From positions 248,001-312,000 of the forward strand of contig CAWJYO010000011.1 of NCBI GenBank assembly GCA_963847085.1: a stretch of DNA of 64,000 nucleotides, read 5' to 3'. The DNA comes from Ilyomonas sp963847085. Its GTDB lineage: Bacteria > Bacteroidota > Bacteroidia > Chitinophagales > Chitinophagaceae. A program made the translations under genes and the position numbers. The notes beneath the pieces are model-generated. The model saw nothing but the letters and a program-made list of their open reading frames with translations, did no database searches and was not told the origin of the DNA. Shown here piece after piece: positions 9,357 to 19,800 of the stretch (within the stretch, counting starts at the first letter, position 1; each line of letters opens with the position of its first letter).

Positions 9357-11177
9357 ATGAAAAGAAATCGCTTACAAATAATAATAGTTGCTTCAGTTTT
9401 ACTAACGACAGTTATCATTTATGCTTGCAATAAAGATTTGAATAAACCGCCACAGGGATATTTGCTGCCTTCCAACGTAGCGAATAAAACAGGTGTTGAT
9501 TTATTATTGATAGGTGCTTATGCTTTGCTGGATGGAGAAAATTTACCTGGTGCAGGCAACGCTTATGGCAGTGCGGGTTCCAATTGGGTGTATGGCAGCA
9601 TTTGCGCGGATGATTCTTACAAAGGTTCAGTACCAAGCGATCAGCCGGATGCTACTTCTGTTGAATCCTGGTCGTTAGCGCAGGCCACCACAGCTTATGT
9701 AAATCAAAAATGGACGGTTCTTTATACGGGCATCCAACGTTGCAATGATGTCATTCGCAACATGCGACTGGCAACAGATATGACAGCGGCAGATACCGCA
9801 GAAATTGCAGGAGAGGCTCGCTTTTTGAGAGGCTATTATCATTTTGACGGCAAGAAAATTTTCAACAATTTTCCTTATGTGGATGAGTCTGTTTCATTTT
9901 TAAATGGCAATCTTGCTGTTTCCAATAATATTGACATTTGGCCAGCCATCGAAGCCGATTTGCAATATGCAGTCGCTAATCTTCCTGAAACACAACCCAA
10001 CATTGGCAGGGTAAACAAATGGGCAGCCATGTCGTTACTGGCAAAGGCTTATATGTTTGAACATAAGTACACCGATGCTAAAACCCTACTGGATCAGATT
10101 GTTACAAATGGCGTAACATCAAGCGGAGTAAAATATGCATTGGTGAATTATGAAAGCAATTTCAATGCACAGCAAAAGAATGGTCCCGAATCTGTATTTG
10201 CCTGCCAGATGTCTGTAAACGATGGTTCTTCTTCCGCTAACGATGGCGGTAATGGCAACATGGGCGATGTATTAAATTTTCCAAATGGCGCCGGCGCTCC
10301 CGGCGGCTGTTGCGGTTTTAATAACCCATCCTGGAACTTAGCAAACGCCTACAAAACCGGCCCTGATGGCTTGCCGCTGTTAGATGGAAGTTACAACGAC
10401 GGGCAAACCGTGAGCGATACCAGTAATGCTTATTCGGGAACGTTAGACCCGCGTATTGACTGGAACATTGGCAGGCCAGGAATTCCTTATTTAGATTGGG
10501 GATTGCATACTGTTGCCTGGATACGCGACCCAACAAGCAACGGACATTTTAGCCCGAAGAAAAATGTATATGCAAAAAGCCAGGCAGGCACTTATTCTTC
10601 TACGGCTACTGTTTTTTGGGGCGCTACGCAAATTACTGCCAACAATTATAATATCATCCGCTTTTCCGATGTACTGTTATGGGCGGCTGAATGTGAAATA
10701 GAAGTGGGCAGTTTAGATAAAGCGGAAGATTATGTAAATATGGTTCGCAACCGCGCCGCCGATCCAAGCGGATGGGTATATACCAATGCAGCTTACAATG
10801 CAGCTACTGGTCAGTACACACCACAAACGACTCCAGCCGCCAATTACAATATTAAACCTTACGCTGCCGGAGCATTTACTGCAAATGGAGCCGACTACGC
10901 ACGCAACGCTGTGCGTTTTGAACGCAGGCTCGAACTGGCTATGGAAGGTCATCGCTTTTTTGATTTGCAACGATGGGATAATGGCACTGGTTTAATGGCT
11001 AACATTCTCAACGCTTATGTGGCAAAAGAAAAAACAAGATATTCTTTTTATTACATCTTAAACACTGCTGTATTTAAAAAAGGTATCAACGAATATTTTG
11101 CCATTCCGCAGGTGCAGATAGATGCAGAAAACGCAACGGGCACAATAAAATTGAAACAAAACCCGGGTTATAACTAA
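9357..11177 (+). CDS. SusD/RagB-family starch-binding-like lipoprotein
   Basis: ATG 9357 is chosen over the upstream in-frame ATG 9324, which lies inside the SusC gene. It yields a 606-residue lipoprotein with a lipobox ending IIYACNKD. The TPR-like SusD fold is shown by GEARFLRGYYHFDGKKIFNNFPYVDES near residue 150, split into the typical RFLRGYYHF block, WAAMSLLAKAYMFEHKY, and the C-terminal RFERRLELAMEGHRFFDLQRWDN-type motif. The C-terminus ends LKQNPGYN, typical of the family. It acts on the cell surface as the lid of the SusC transporter and binds glycan. It lies 19 bp after SusC and is followed by a terminator-like hairpin. Confidence 0.95.
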   Translation: MKRNRLQIIIVASVLLTTVIIYACNKDLNKPPQGYLLPSNVANKTGVDLLLIGAYALLDGENLPGAGNAYGSAGSNWVYGSICADDSYKGSVPSDQPDATSVESWSLAQATTAYVNQKWTVLYTGIQRCNDVIRNMRLATDMTAADTAEIAGEARFLRGYYHFDGKKIFNNFPYVDESVSFLNGNLAVSNNIDIWPAIEADLQYAVANLPETQPNIGRVNKWAAMSLLAKAYMFEHKYTDAKTLLDQIVTNGVTSSGVKYALVNYESNFNAQQKNGPESVFACQMSVNDGSSSANDGGNGNMGDVLNFPNGAGAPGGCCGFNNPSWNLANAYKTGPDGLPLLDGSYNDGQTVSDTSNAYSGTLDPRIDWNIGRPGIPYLDWGLHTVAWIRDPTSNGHFSPKKNVYAKSQAGTYSSTATVFWGATQITANNYNIIRFSDVLLWAAECEIEVGSLDKAEDYVNMVRNRAADPSGWVYTNAAYNAATGQYTPQTTPAANYNIKPYAAGAFTANGADYARNAVRFERRLELAMEGHRFFDLQRWDNGTGLMANILNAYVAKEKTRYSFYYILNTAVFKKGINEYFAIPQVQIDAENATGTIKLKQNPGYN

Positions 11178-11195
11178 CAACAAGCAGTCTTATTG

Positions 11196-11217
11196 GCGGA
11201 GTATTTTTATACTCTGC
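11196..11217 (+). terminator. Hairpin after SusD
   Basis: A 9-bp stem with one G-T pair and a TTTT loop (GCGGAGTAT / ATACTCTGC) lies 18 bp after the SusD stop. The following sequence is only moderately T-rich, so termination is likely but not certain. Confidence 0.5.
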
Positions 11218-11361
11218 TCTATTTATAACTTGAGAGATAGCTTTATTATATCTTATTAAAAGAGTTGCTAATTATTTGATGCAGGCAGACCAAAAATATT
11301 TTGCGGTTTTTAATATTTGCTTTTAATTTATCGAACGATTGTTAACCTATTTGTTTCTCTT

Positions 11362-14259
11362 ATGAAAGCCGGGCTATTAACCGTTTTCTTTTTTGTTTTA
11401 TTGATAAAATCCTTTGGCCAGAATACTATTGGTATTCCCGATATAATTAATTATTCAAAAGAAAGATATAATGCGGGTACGCAGAACCGTGGTATAGTGC
11501 AGGACAAAAATGGGATTGTTTATTTTGCAAACCAGGAAGGCTTGTTAAGTTATGATGGCACTTACTGGAAAACATATCCGTTACCAAACAAAACCATTAT
11601 TCGTTCTGTAGCCATTGGTAAAGACAATAAAATTTACGTTGGCGGGCAGGATGATTTTGGTTACTTCACGCCTGATGCAAATGGTAAACTGGTTTATAAA
11701 TCGCTAAAAGTATTTCTGCCACAAAAAGATTTTTCCTGTACAGATATTTGGAACACTGTAGCTTTTGGCGATGATGTATTTTTCAGATCAAAAGAAAAAA
11801 TTTATCAATGGGATACCCATACAGTATCTATATATACTGCTTCTACTGAATGGGAGTTTTTAGGCGAAACCAAAAATCAACTGATTGCCCAGGACATCCG
11901 AAATGGGTTGCTGCAATTTTCCAACGGCTTATGGCAGCCTCTTTTGAAAGAAACTTCTTTGCCGGATAAATTTATTGTTACAAGTGTTTTTCCGTTTGGT
12001 AAAGACAGTTCTTTTGTTACTACCATCAACACAGGTTTTTATATACTTTCAGGCAATAAATTGTTTCCATTCCATTTTTCAGGAGAAAATCCTTTTATTA
12101 ACCAGCGGATCTTAACAGCTACACCAATAACGAAAGATTGGATTGCGATTGGAACCAATCTCGCAGGCTGTTACATCATTAATAAAGAAGGCGAAATCGT
12201 CCAAAATATTTCCAGGAAAGAAGGTTTGCAGATTAATAATATTTTATACCTGTTTGTTGATGCAAGACATAATTTGTGGATTGGTTTGGATAACGGGATT
12301 GACTTCATCGCATACAATAATGCCATCAAACACATCTACCCGGAAAAGCTGAATGAAGGTGAAGGATATGCTTCTATTATTTATAAAAACCAGCTCTATG
12401 TTGGCACATCAAACGGCTTATATAAAGTGCCACTATCTGATAAAAAAGATTTGAGTTATGTAAACGGCGAATTTACATCGGTGCCTGGTACGAAGGGCTC
12501 CGCCTGGGGTTTGTATGAGGTGAACAATAATTTATTAATGGCGCACCATGATGGTGCCTATAAAGTAGAAAACGATAAGATATTTCCTATTGATACGCAC
12601 ACATCATACTTTAATTTCTTTCCTTTTTATAGTGTGCAACCTTCTTCGCTTATTGTTGCGGGCGATGAAAACGGACTCGATTTTCTTGAGTATAAAAACA
12701 ACACATTCCTTTCCCACAACAACATGCCTGGCTTTAGCCAGTTTTGCCAGTTTGCTGCAATTGATAACAACGGTATTATTTGGGTGGCGCACCCTTATCG
12801 CGGTGTTTACAAAGTAAATGTTTCCGACAGGATGCATCCGCAAAGCCAACTCTATACCGATAAGAACGGCTTGCCTTCTTACCTCAACAATCATTTGTTT
12901 AAAATAAAAAACCGAATTGTTATTGCTACTGAAAAAGGTGTTTATGAATACAATGAAAAGAAAGATGCTTTTGAACCATCGAAATATTATTTACCTTTTT
13001 TCGACAATAAAAACATTCGTTATTTAAAAGAAGATTCGAAAGGAAATATTTGGTTTGTCGAAGACAAAAACCTGGGTGTGATTGACTTCTCATCTGATAA
13101 ACCGAAAATCATTTTTTTTCCGGAAATCAATGGAAAAATGGTAAGCGGTTTTGAGTATATTTATCCTTATGATGAGTGCAACATTTTTGCCGGCGCTGAG
13201 AAGGGCTTTTATCACATTAACTATGAAAATTATAAAAAGAATTCTTTCTCCATAGTGGCAAGAATTAGTGCTGTAAAGGCTTTGGGACGAACTGACACCT
13301 TACTGTTTGGCGGTTATTATGGTGATGTAAATACAACTGCCAGCCAAAGCTCAAATGCGATCCCAAGGTTAGCCAACGAATGGAATTCAGTGCATTTTGA
13401 GTTTTCATCACCCGCTTATGAAAACAGCAACGGCATTGAATATAGCTGTTATTTAAAAGGGTTTGATAAAGATTGGTCGGCATGGTCAACCAAGCCGGAA
13501 AAAGAATTTACCAACCTGCCTGCCGGTCATTATATTTTTCAAGTAAAGGCAAGGAGCAATTTAAGTGGCGAATCAAAAACAAATACGTATGCGTTTGTTG
13601 TATTGCCACCGTGGTATCAAACTACATGGGCTTATTTATTGTATGCGATACTTTTGTTTGCACTTGTGTTTGTGAGCTATCGCATGCAAAAACGCATGCT
13701 GGCGAAGCAGCAGCAACGGCACGAAGAGGAACAGCGCAAGCTTCAATACATGCACCAACTGGAAATGGACAAATCAGAAAAAGAAATCATAAAGCTAAGG
13801 AATGAAAAACTGGAAGCAGAATTGGAATATAAAAATTCAGAGCTGGCATCTACCGCTTTGCACCTTGTTCAAAAAGGAGAACTGCTTGCTGATATCAAAG
13901 ATGAATTGGTACGTATAAAAAAGGCATCCTCAGAACGACCCAATGATGATTTTAAAAAGATACTTCACATACTTAAAGAAGAAAATAAATTAGACAGAGA
14001 TTGGGAACAATTTGCCAGCCATTTTGATTCGGTGCATACAAGTTTCCATAGAATTTTAAAACAAAAATATCCACTTGTAAGTGCACACGAGTTAAAGCTT
14101 TGCGCTTACCTGAGAATGAACTTATCAAGTAAAGAAATTGCGCAGTTGGAAAATATTTCGGTGCGTGGTGTTGAGATAAGCCGTTATCGCTTGCGCAAGA
14201 AACTACAAATCCCCACCGAAACCAATCTCTTCGATTTTTTGTTACAGATGGAGTTATGA
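11362..14259 (+). CDS. Membrane-anchored propeller/Y_Y_Y regulator with C-terminal HTH, no kinase
   Basis: From ATG 11362 the product is 965 residues with a signal peptide (MKAGLLTVFFFVLLIKSFGQ). Residues ~25-680 are two-component-regulator propeller blades (GIVQDKNGIVYFANQEGLLSYDG, DARHNLWIGLDNGI). Residues ~690-750 form a Y_Y_Y domain (YSCYLKGFDKDWSAWS). A membrane helix (WAYLLYAILLFALVFVSY) is followed by a coiled coil of about 70 residues and a LuxR/GerE-like HTH at the C-terminus (LCAYLRMNLSSKEIAQL, VSRYRLRKKL-like). There is no HisKA, HATPase or receiver domain, so it would sense glycan in the periplasm and contact DNA directly through its cytoplasmic end. It is the best candidate to bind the twin operators at 4308 and 15309. 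That link is inferred. Confidence 0.85.
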   Translation: MKAGLLTVFFFVLLIKSFGQNTIGIPDIINYSKERYNAGTQNRGIVQDKNGIVYFANQEGLLSYDGTYWKTYPLPNKTIIRSVAIGKDNKIYVGGQDDFGYFTPDANGKLVYKSLKVFLPQKDFSCTDIWNTVAFGDDVFFRSKEKIYQWDTHTVSIYTASTEWEFLGETKNQLIAQDIRNGLLQFSNGLWQPLLKETSLPDKFIVTSVFPFGKDSSFVTTINTGFYILSGNKLFPFHFSGENPFINQRILTATPITKDWIAIGTNLAGCYIINKEGEIVQNISRKEGLQINNILYLFVDARHNLWIGLDNGIDFIAYNNAIKHIYPEKLNEGEGYASIIYKNQLYVGTSNGLYKVPLSDKKDLSYVNGEFTSVPGTKGSAWGLYEVNNNLLMAHHDGAYKVENDKIFPIDTHTSYFNFFPFYSVQPSSLIVAGDENGLDFLEYKNNTFLSHNNMPGFSQFCQFAAIDNNGIIWVAHPYRGVYKVNVSDRMHPQSQLYTDKNGLPSYLNNHLFKIKNRIVIATEKGVYEYNEKKDAFEPSKYYLPFFDNKNIRYLKEDSKGNIWFVEDKNLGVIDFSSDKPKIIFFPEINGKMVSGFEYIYPYDECNIFAGAEKGFYHINYENYKKNSFSIVARISAVKALGRTDTLLFGGYYGDVNTTASQSSNAIPRLANEWNSVHFEFSSPAYENSNGIEYSCYLKGFDKDWSAWSTKPEKEFTNLPAGHYIFQVKARSNLSGESKTNTYAFVVLPPWYQTTWAYLLYAILLFALVFVSYRMQKRMLAKQQQRHEEEQRKLQYMHQLEMDKSEKEIIKLRNEKLEAELEYKNSELASTALHLVQKGELLADIKDELVRIKKASSERPNDDFKKILHILKEENKLDRDWEQFASHFDSVHTSFHRILKQKYPLVSAHELKLCAYLRMNLSSKEIAQLENISVRGVEISRYRLRKKLQIPTETNLFDFLLQMEL

Positions 14260-14270
14260 TAGCTAAGCAA

Positions 14271-14322
14271 TTAACCTTTATCATGCGAACTGATCCTAAA
14301 CAGCTTGTATGATAAAGGTTAA
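14271..14322. terminator. Bidirectional terminator between convergent genes
   Basis: Perfect 14-bp arms (14271-14284 and 14309-14322, TTAACCTTTATCAT and its complement) with a 24-nt loop lie between the convergent regulator and sugar isomerase genes. Confidence 0.65.
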
Positions 14323-14337
14323 TAAGTGCTTTTCTAA

Positions 14338-15222
14338 TTACACTAAATTTTGCTTAATGTACTGGTAGCTTTTCGTAATGCTATCGAACGGATTGCCAGG
14401 CGTTTTATCCTGCTCTACAAAGAAGTATTTCATGCCTGCTTTATCGGCATGTTTAAAGATTTCCTTGAAGTCAATGGTGCCGCTGCCTACTTCGGCAAAC
14501 GATTTTTCGGGAGTTCTATCCATGTCTTTTACATGCCAGAGCGGAAACCGTCCGGGATGCTCATTAAATATCTTCATTGGATCTTGCCCCGCTTTGGTAA
14601 TCCAGTACAAATCCATTTCCATTTTTACCAAATTCTTGTCGGTTTCATTCAGTAAAATGTCATACGGATACTTTTCCTGTTGTTTATCAAATTCAAAGGC
14701 ATGGTTGTGATAGCAAAACTGGATACCTGCTTTCTTGCAAATTTCGCCGGCTTTATTAAAATCTTCCGCCACTTGTTTGTAATGGTCCAAGCCTTTGCGC
14801 TCTGTATCCGAAAGATAGGCGCATACCATATATGACAAGCCTAAGGCCGAGGCATCATCTACAGCTTTTTGCCAGTCGTGCAGCAATGTGCCTTTTACAT
14901 CAGCACCCTTTTCCTGATCTTCTCCCAAGCGGTAATGACCGCTGCGAAGAGTAAGACCGTTTTGTTTTGCCAGCCTGGCAAAAGCTGCTGCATCCATTCC
15001 ATAAAAAGTTTCTGTGCCGGTGTACGTAGCTGTTTCAATAGAGTTGTAACCAATCTGCGCCACTTTGGCCAATGTGCCTGCCGGATCTGCCTGCATTGCA
15101 TCGCGAACAGTATAGAGCTGCAAGCCAATGGCAGAGCGGTCATACTTAAAAAAAGGAGGCGAAAAATACAAACCGGCAGTTAACAGAGAAGTTGATTTAA
15201 GAAAGTCGCGTCGGGAAGTCAT
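14338..15222 (-). CDS. Tat-exported sugar phosphate isomerase/epimerase family protein
   Basis: The 294-residue product begins MTSRRDFLKSTSLLTAG, a twin-arginine signal, and continues as a xylose isomerase-like TIM barrel. Visible family blocks are IGLQLYTVRDAM, IGYNSIETATYTG, FCYHNHAFEF, VKMEMDLYWITKAGQDP and FPLWHVKDMD, then FVEQD near the C-terminus. The conserved Glu, Asp, His and Glu residues of the metal site are all present. It should act in the periplasm on a free sugar or glycoside, as known for similar PUL-associated proteins. The exact reaction is unknown. It is a paralogue of the truncated gene at the start of the window. A twin operator and a -7-like element lie upstream in the same arrangement as for the TolB-like gene, suggesting co-regulation. 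Confidence 0.85.
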   Translation of the reverse strand: MTSRRDFLKSTSLLTAGLYFSPPFFKYDRSAIGLQLYTVRDAMQADPAGTLAKVAQIGYNSIETATYTGTETFYGMDAAAFARLAKQNGLTLRSGHYRLGEDQEKGADVKGTLLHDWQKAVDDASALGLSYMVCAYLSDTERKGLDHYKQVAEDFNKAGEICKKAGIQFCYHNHAFEFDKQQEKYPYDILLNETDKNLVKMEMDLYWITKAGQDPMKIFNEHPGRFPLWHVKDMDRTPEKSFAEVGSGTIDFKEIFKHADKAGMKYFFVEQDKTPGNPFDSITKSYQYIKQNLV

Positions 15223-15271
15223 CGTTTTTAATTTTGATTTTAAAATGATAAAGCAAAAGAAGATTTATTTA

Positions 15272-15279
15272 TAAAAGTA
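15272..15279 (-). promoter_or_regulatory. -7-like element (TACTTTTA) of the sugar isomerase gene
   Basis: Read on the minus strand it matches TAnnTTTG except for the last base. It starts exactly 29 bp after the twin operator, the same spacing as at 4358. Confidence 0.45.
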
Positions 15280-15308
15280 AATAAGTTAAGTGAAGGCGGA
15301 GGCACTTA

Positions 15309-15329
15309 TACTACATCATTACTACATCA
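15309..15329 (-). promoter_or_regulatory. Twin direct-repeat operator, copy 2
   Basis: On the minus strand it reads TGATGTAGT-AA-TGATGTAGTA. Nineteen of 21 positions equal copy 1, and only the spacer differs. It lies 86 bp upstream of the isomerase ATG and 69 bp upstream of the divergent thioredoxin-fold gene, so it could serve both. Confidence 0.6.
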
Positions 15330-15398
15330 TGGCCCCAGAATGATTGTTTGCGCTCTGCTTCGTGCTCATTTTATTGTAATTTTTCAAAAAAATTTGTC

Positions 15399-16523
15399 AT
15401 GAAAAGAATGTCTGCCTGTTTGTTTTTCATGCTTTTTATTTACTCCGTTTGCTTTGCTTTCGATTCTTCTTCGCATCCAACCCTTGCCATTGGGGCTTCG
15501 GCTCCCGATTTTAATTTGCCTGGCGTGGATGGAAAAACCTACACATTAAATTCATTTAAAAATGCACAGATACTGGCTGTAGTTTTTACCTGCGATCATT
15601 GCCCCACAGCACAGGCGTATGAAGACAGAATAATTAAGCTTACTTCCGATTACGCTAACAAGGGAGTAGCAGTAGTAGCTATTATGCCTAACGATCCAAA
15701 GTCTATTAATTTAGATGAACTTGGCTATACAGATGTAAGCGATTCTTATGAGGAAATGAAAATACGGGCAAAAGAAAAAGGCTTCAATTTCCCTTATTTA
15801 TACGATGGTGAAACAGAAGCTACATCGCGTCTTTATGGCCCCATTGCCACGCCACATATTTTTATATTTGATAAAGAAAGAAAACTACGTTATAGTGGCA
15901 GAATTGATGATGTAGAAAAGCCAACCAAAACGCCTCATTCTTTGGATGCACGCAATGCCATAGAAGCATTATTAAATAACAAAGATGTGCCTGTACCCAC
16001 AACAAAAGTATTTGGCTGTTCTATTAAATGGGCTGAAAAAAGCAACTGGATAGACAAAGCAACGGCCAATTGGAGCAAAGAGCCTGTAACTCTTGATACC
16101 ATTGGTGTTGACGGAATAAAAGCCCTCATAAAAAACAATTCAGATAAGCTTCGGGTGATTAATGTTTGGGCTACCTGGTGCGGGCCTTGCGTAGCAGAAT
16201 TCTCTGAATTTATTACAATGAACCGCATGTACCGGCGAAGAGATTTCCAATTTGTTAGTATCAGCGCCGATGATCCTGACAATAAACAAAAAGTGCTAAA
16301 ATTTTTGCAGAAAGAGCAAGCTTCAACCACAAATTATTTGTTCAATGCAGATGATAAATACAAACTGATAGAAGCCATTGATCCCAAATGGGAAGGTGCA
16401 TTGCCATACACATTAATTGTTGAGCCTGGTGGAAAAATTGTGTATGCAAAAGGTGGTGCCATTGACCCTGCTGAAGTGAAAAGGAAAATCGTAGATGATC
16501 CTTATATCGGCCGGTATTATTGA
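15399..16523 (+). CDS. Exported protein with AhpC/TSA redoxin and TlpA-like thioredoxin domains
   Basis: ATG 15399 gives a 374-residue product with a signal peptide (SACLFFMLFIYSVCFA). Residues ~30-190 form a peroxiredoxin/redoxin domain with CxxC in FTCDHCPTAQAYEDR, PHIFIFDKERKLRYSGRIDD, as in redoxin proteins linked to periplasmic thiol chemistry. Residues ~235-370 form a second thioredoxin fold with VWATWCGPCVAEF, the classic WCGPC active site of TlpA/ResA-like reductases, and cis-Pro in ALPYTLIVEPGG. It probably reduces or isomerises disulfides, or detoxifies peroxides, in the periplasm. The partner is unknown. It is divergent from the Tat isomerase and shares its operator region. Confidence 0.85.
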   Translation: MKRMSACLFFMLFIYSVCFAFDSSSHPTLAIGASAPDFNLPGVDGKTYTLNSFKNAQILAVVFTCDHCPTAQAYEDRIIKLTSDYANKGVAVVAIMPNDPKSINLDELGYTDVSDSYEEMKIRAKEKGFNFPYLYDGETEATSRLYGPIATPHIFIFDKERKLRYSGRIDDVEKPTKTPHSLDARNAIEALLNNKDVPVPTTKVFGCSIKWAEKSNWIDKATANWSKEPVTLDTIGVDGIKALIKNNSDKLRVINVWATWCGPCVAEFSEFITMNRMYRRRDFQFVSISADDPDNKQKVLKFLQKEQASTTNYLFNADDKYKLIEAIDPKWEGALPYTLIVEPGGKIVYAKGGAIDPAEVKRKIVDDPYIGRYY

Positions 16524-16802
16524 GAAGAGGAAATGGGTTTTCATCTTTCTATTGAGTCGTTAGAGGAAGATGAAACGAACAAAAGAAATAAGGCGGTTAA
16601 CACCTGCAAGTAAGAAAGGTTTCTATTCCTGCCGGTGAAGGCACGACTCTTCAATTTTTTTATTTAAATCCGAAAGAATTATCATCGAAAATTACTGCCT
16701 TATGCAAGGTGATGAAAGCAATGAGGCGTTTTGTCGAATATTTACCGCACTTAATAATCGGTAAAAACAAACCTCAGTATTGCAAATCCATGAATAATTG
16801 AA
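16524..16802. other. Convergent intergenic gap
   Basis: No gene is seen. A 9-bp hairpin (16539-16547 with 16567-16575) lacks a T-run. A one-mismatch variant of the 11-mer word (GTAAAAACAAA) lies at 16761-16771. Confidence 0.4.
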
Positions 16803-19800
16803 TTACCGATTTCCTATCAAAAATGCTTTCAGATTCTCATTGTTAATGCCTGCCAGAAGAATGCGTTTTTTATTGGCAGTAATCATTTTCAAATCTCTTA
16901 CATCGCCATCTATAATTAACCCGCTTGTTACCGGCGGCACGGGGGTAAAGCTTCCTTTGCCGTTGCCATACATCAGCAAGCCATACGAAGCATCGTACCG
17001 GCCAGCACTTACACTTGCCTGGTATTCGTTGCCTGCCAATATCAAATCTTTATTGCCATCACCGTTAACGTCAGTATATGCAATGGCATTCACCGGCGCT
17101 ATCTGCGCTTCTATATGAAACGGATGAAAAATAAACTTTCCTTTTCCATCATTTTCAAAATAGCCGCTTCGTGTTTCTTTACAATATAATGTTGTGGCGC
17201 CTTCTTTCATATCCGGTGTAAAAATCTGGTCCATCGTAGCTTTTGCATAAGCTGCATTCTGGTCGAATGTCTTTTTTAATGATGGCATCTGCACTGCCCA
17301 TTCATCTCTTGAAATGCCGGGCGATAAAACATATTTACCATCGTTGTCTTTGATGTAATAACAAAAGATAGGTTCCACCATGCCGTTGCCGTCAAAGTCT
17401 TTAGCAATAAGCTCGGCAGGATGTTGTGCATTAATATGATAAGGCATGTTCAAGCCTTGATTACCAGCAACGATATCCAAATCTCCATCACCATCAATGT
17501 CAGTAATAATAAGACTTCGCCAGAAGCCGGGGAAGTCTCCTAAACCGCTTTCATTCGTGATTTCTTTTAATGTTGTTCCTTCATTTTTAAAGATGCGAAT
17601 CGGTGCCCAATCGGCTGCAATAATAAGGTCGGGTTTGCCATCATTATCAATGTCTATCCATTGCGCTGCATTGATTAAACCTGCTTCTTCCAATGCAGGA
17701 CAAACTGCTCTTGTAACATCAGTAAACACACCTCCATCATTACGCAAAATGTAGCTTCTTACCGGCTGTGGAAACGTGCCCAGCGATACACGACCGCCAA
17801 TAAAAATATCCTTATCACCATCGCCATCCATATCAGCGATTGCAATGGCTTTGCCCGGTGTGCGGATAATAGTTGAGATTGCTTTTTCATTCAATTGAAA
17901 AGCCCCTTTGCCATCGTTGATGTATAAACGCGGACGATAAAAAGAGGAAGTCGGATCGAATTCAGAGCTACCACTTACCACCAATAAATCTGAATCGCCA
18001 TCACCATCGGCATCAAACAAAACGCTCTGCATATCTTCTTCATTCTTTGTGCCGGTTATAAGATTTTTTCCGCTAAATGTACCATTTGCATTTTGCAAAA
18101 ACACTTTGCCCGATTGCGCATAAGCGCCGCCAATAAAAAAGTCTTCAAGACCATCACCGTTCATATCGCCGGTGCTGATAAACGGTCCTTCCTGCGAATA
18201 TTTTTGTTGAATTAAGGGTTGAAAAGCATAGTCGAAAAAGAAAGTTTCTTTATGATGAAAATCTATATTTTCTTCTCCGGTAATATCTCTGAAAATCGGC
18301 GCTGGCAAAGGGCTTGGCTCCTCTGTAAACGCTTTTGCATTTGCATAACTTACCTGCAAAATAGTATTTGATGGAGGATGATTGATGACTTCCATTTTTC
18401 TATCCTGCCATACAATTTTTATTGAATCAATTATATTATTTGCAAAACCAAAATGCAGCCGGTTATCAACGGTTGATAGGTAGCCGCGCACCGGATATTG
18501 CTCCAGCATCTGCGTTGCATCTTTGCTATATGCAAACACTTTTGTACCGATGCCATCTTTGTTGGTTGAATCGCCGTTTAACTGGATGGTGAGATAATTT
18601 AAATTGTTTGTTTTTGCCCCTTTTTTTTCCACATCATTCTGCATAATGAATGCTTCGCCATTGATGTTATTGGTGATGATGTCTAAGTCGCCATCATTAT
18701 CCAAATCCGCATACACAGCACCGTTTGAAATAGATGTTTCATCAATGCCTGCGTCTTTAGATACATCTTCAAACGTAAAATTGCCTTTGTTTTTGTACAA
18801 ATAATTGCGCAGCTTCACTTCGCCCAGCGAAGACAAATGATCCATAAAAACTCTGCGCTGCCCGGCATCATTATCAGGTATGCCCGATTGCATTACGGTA
18901 TTGTGCCTGTACTCTAAAAAATCAATATTGGTTGGGTCGCGCCCCAAGCCATTTGCAATGTGCACATCTTTCCAGCCGTCGTTATCAAGGTCGGCAATCA
19001 GTACACTCCAGCTCCAGTCGGTTTCGGCAATGCCAGCCATCTCTCCTACTTCGCTGAAAAAAGGTTGCTGCTGACCGTTTACCGTTCTCACACCATTGTT
19101 CAGTTGCAGCATGTTATGAATGTATTCCGGCTCGTAGCCTTTTTCCATTTCCATCTGGTGGCGTTGCTCCGTTAAAAACGAATACATCATCTTCTTGCGC
19201 TCGTTGGTTTCGGGCTGCATATCCAAAGTAATGAGGTCGGAATTATTGTCGTTATTAATGTCGGCTGCATCGGTTCCCATGCTCGAATAGCTTTGATGTT
19301 TCATAGCTGTTGCGATGCAATTTGTAAACGTTCCGTTTTTATTATTCAGCCATAACAAATCGTTGCGGATATAATCATTCGCAACATAAATATCAGGGTA
19401 CCCATCGTTGTTAAAATCGCTGACCGTAATGCCCAAGCCATTGCCATCTTCCACAATACCGGCTGCTTTTGATACATCTTTAAATACCGGATGATTCATA
19501 CCTGAAGGATTGCCTTCGTTATGAAACAATTTATCACCTGCAACAGCGTTGCTATCTACTTTTTTATCGCGAATATTATTGGGCTGCCTATCGTTTAAAG
19601 TATGGTTGAGCAGATACATATCTAATCTGCCATCGCCGTCATAATCAAAGAAAGCAGCCTGTGTGGAATAAGACGTATCGGCAAGTCCATATTCGGCAGC
19701 TTCTTCTTTAAAAGTTGAATTATGTTGGTTGATAAACAGAAGGTTTTTGCGTTGCGCGCCAGCTACGCTGCCCGACACACAAACATAAACATCAAGCCAG

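Noticed and set aside
16539..16575. Hairpin TTTCATCTT/AAGATGAAA after the thioredoxin-fold gene
   Set aside because: The stem is short and no T-run follows, so I did not call a terminator.
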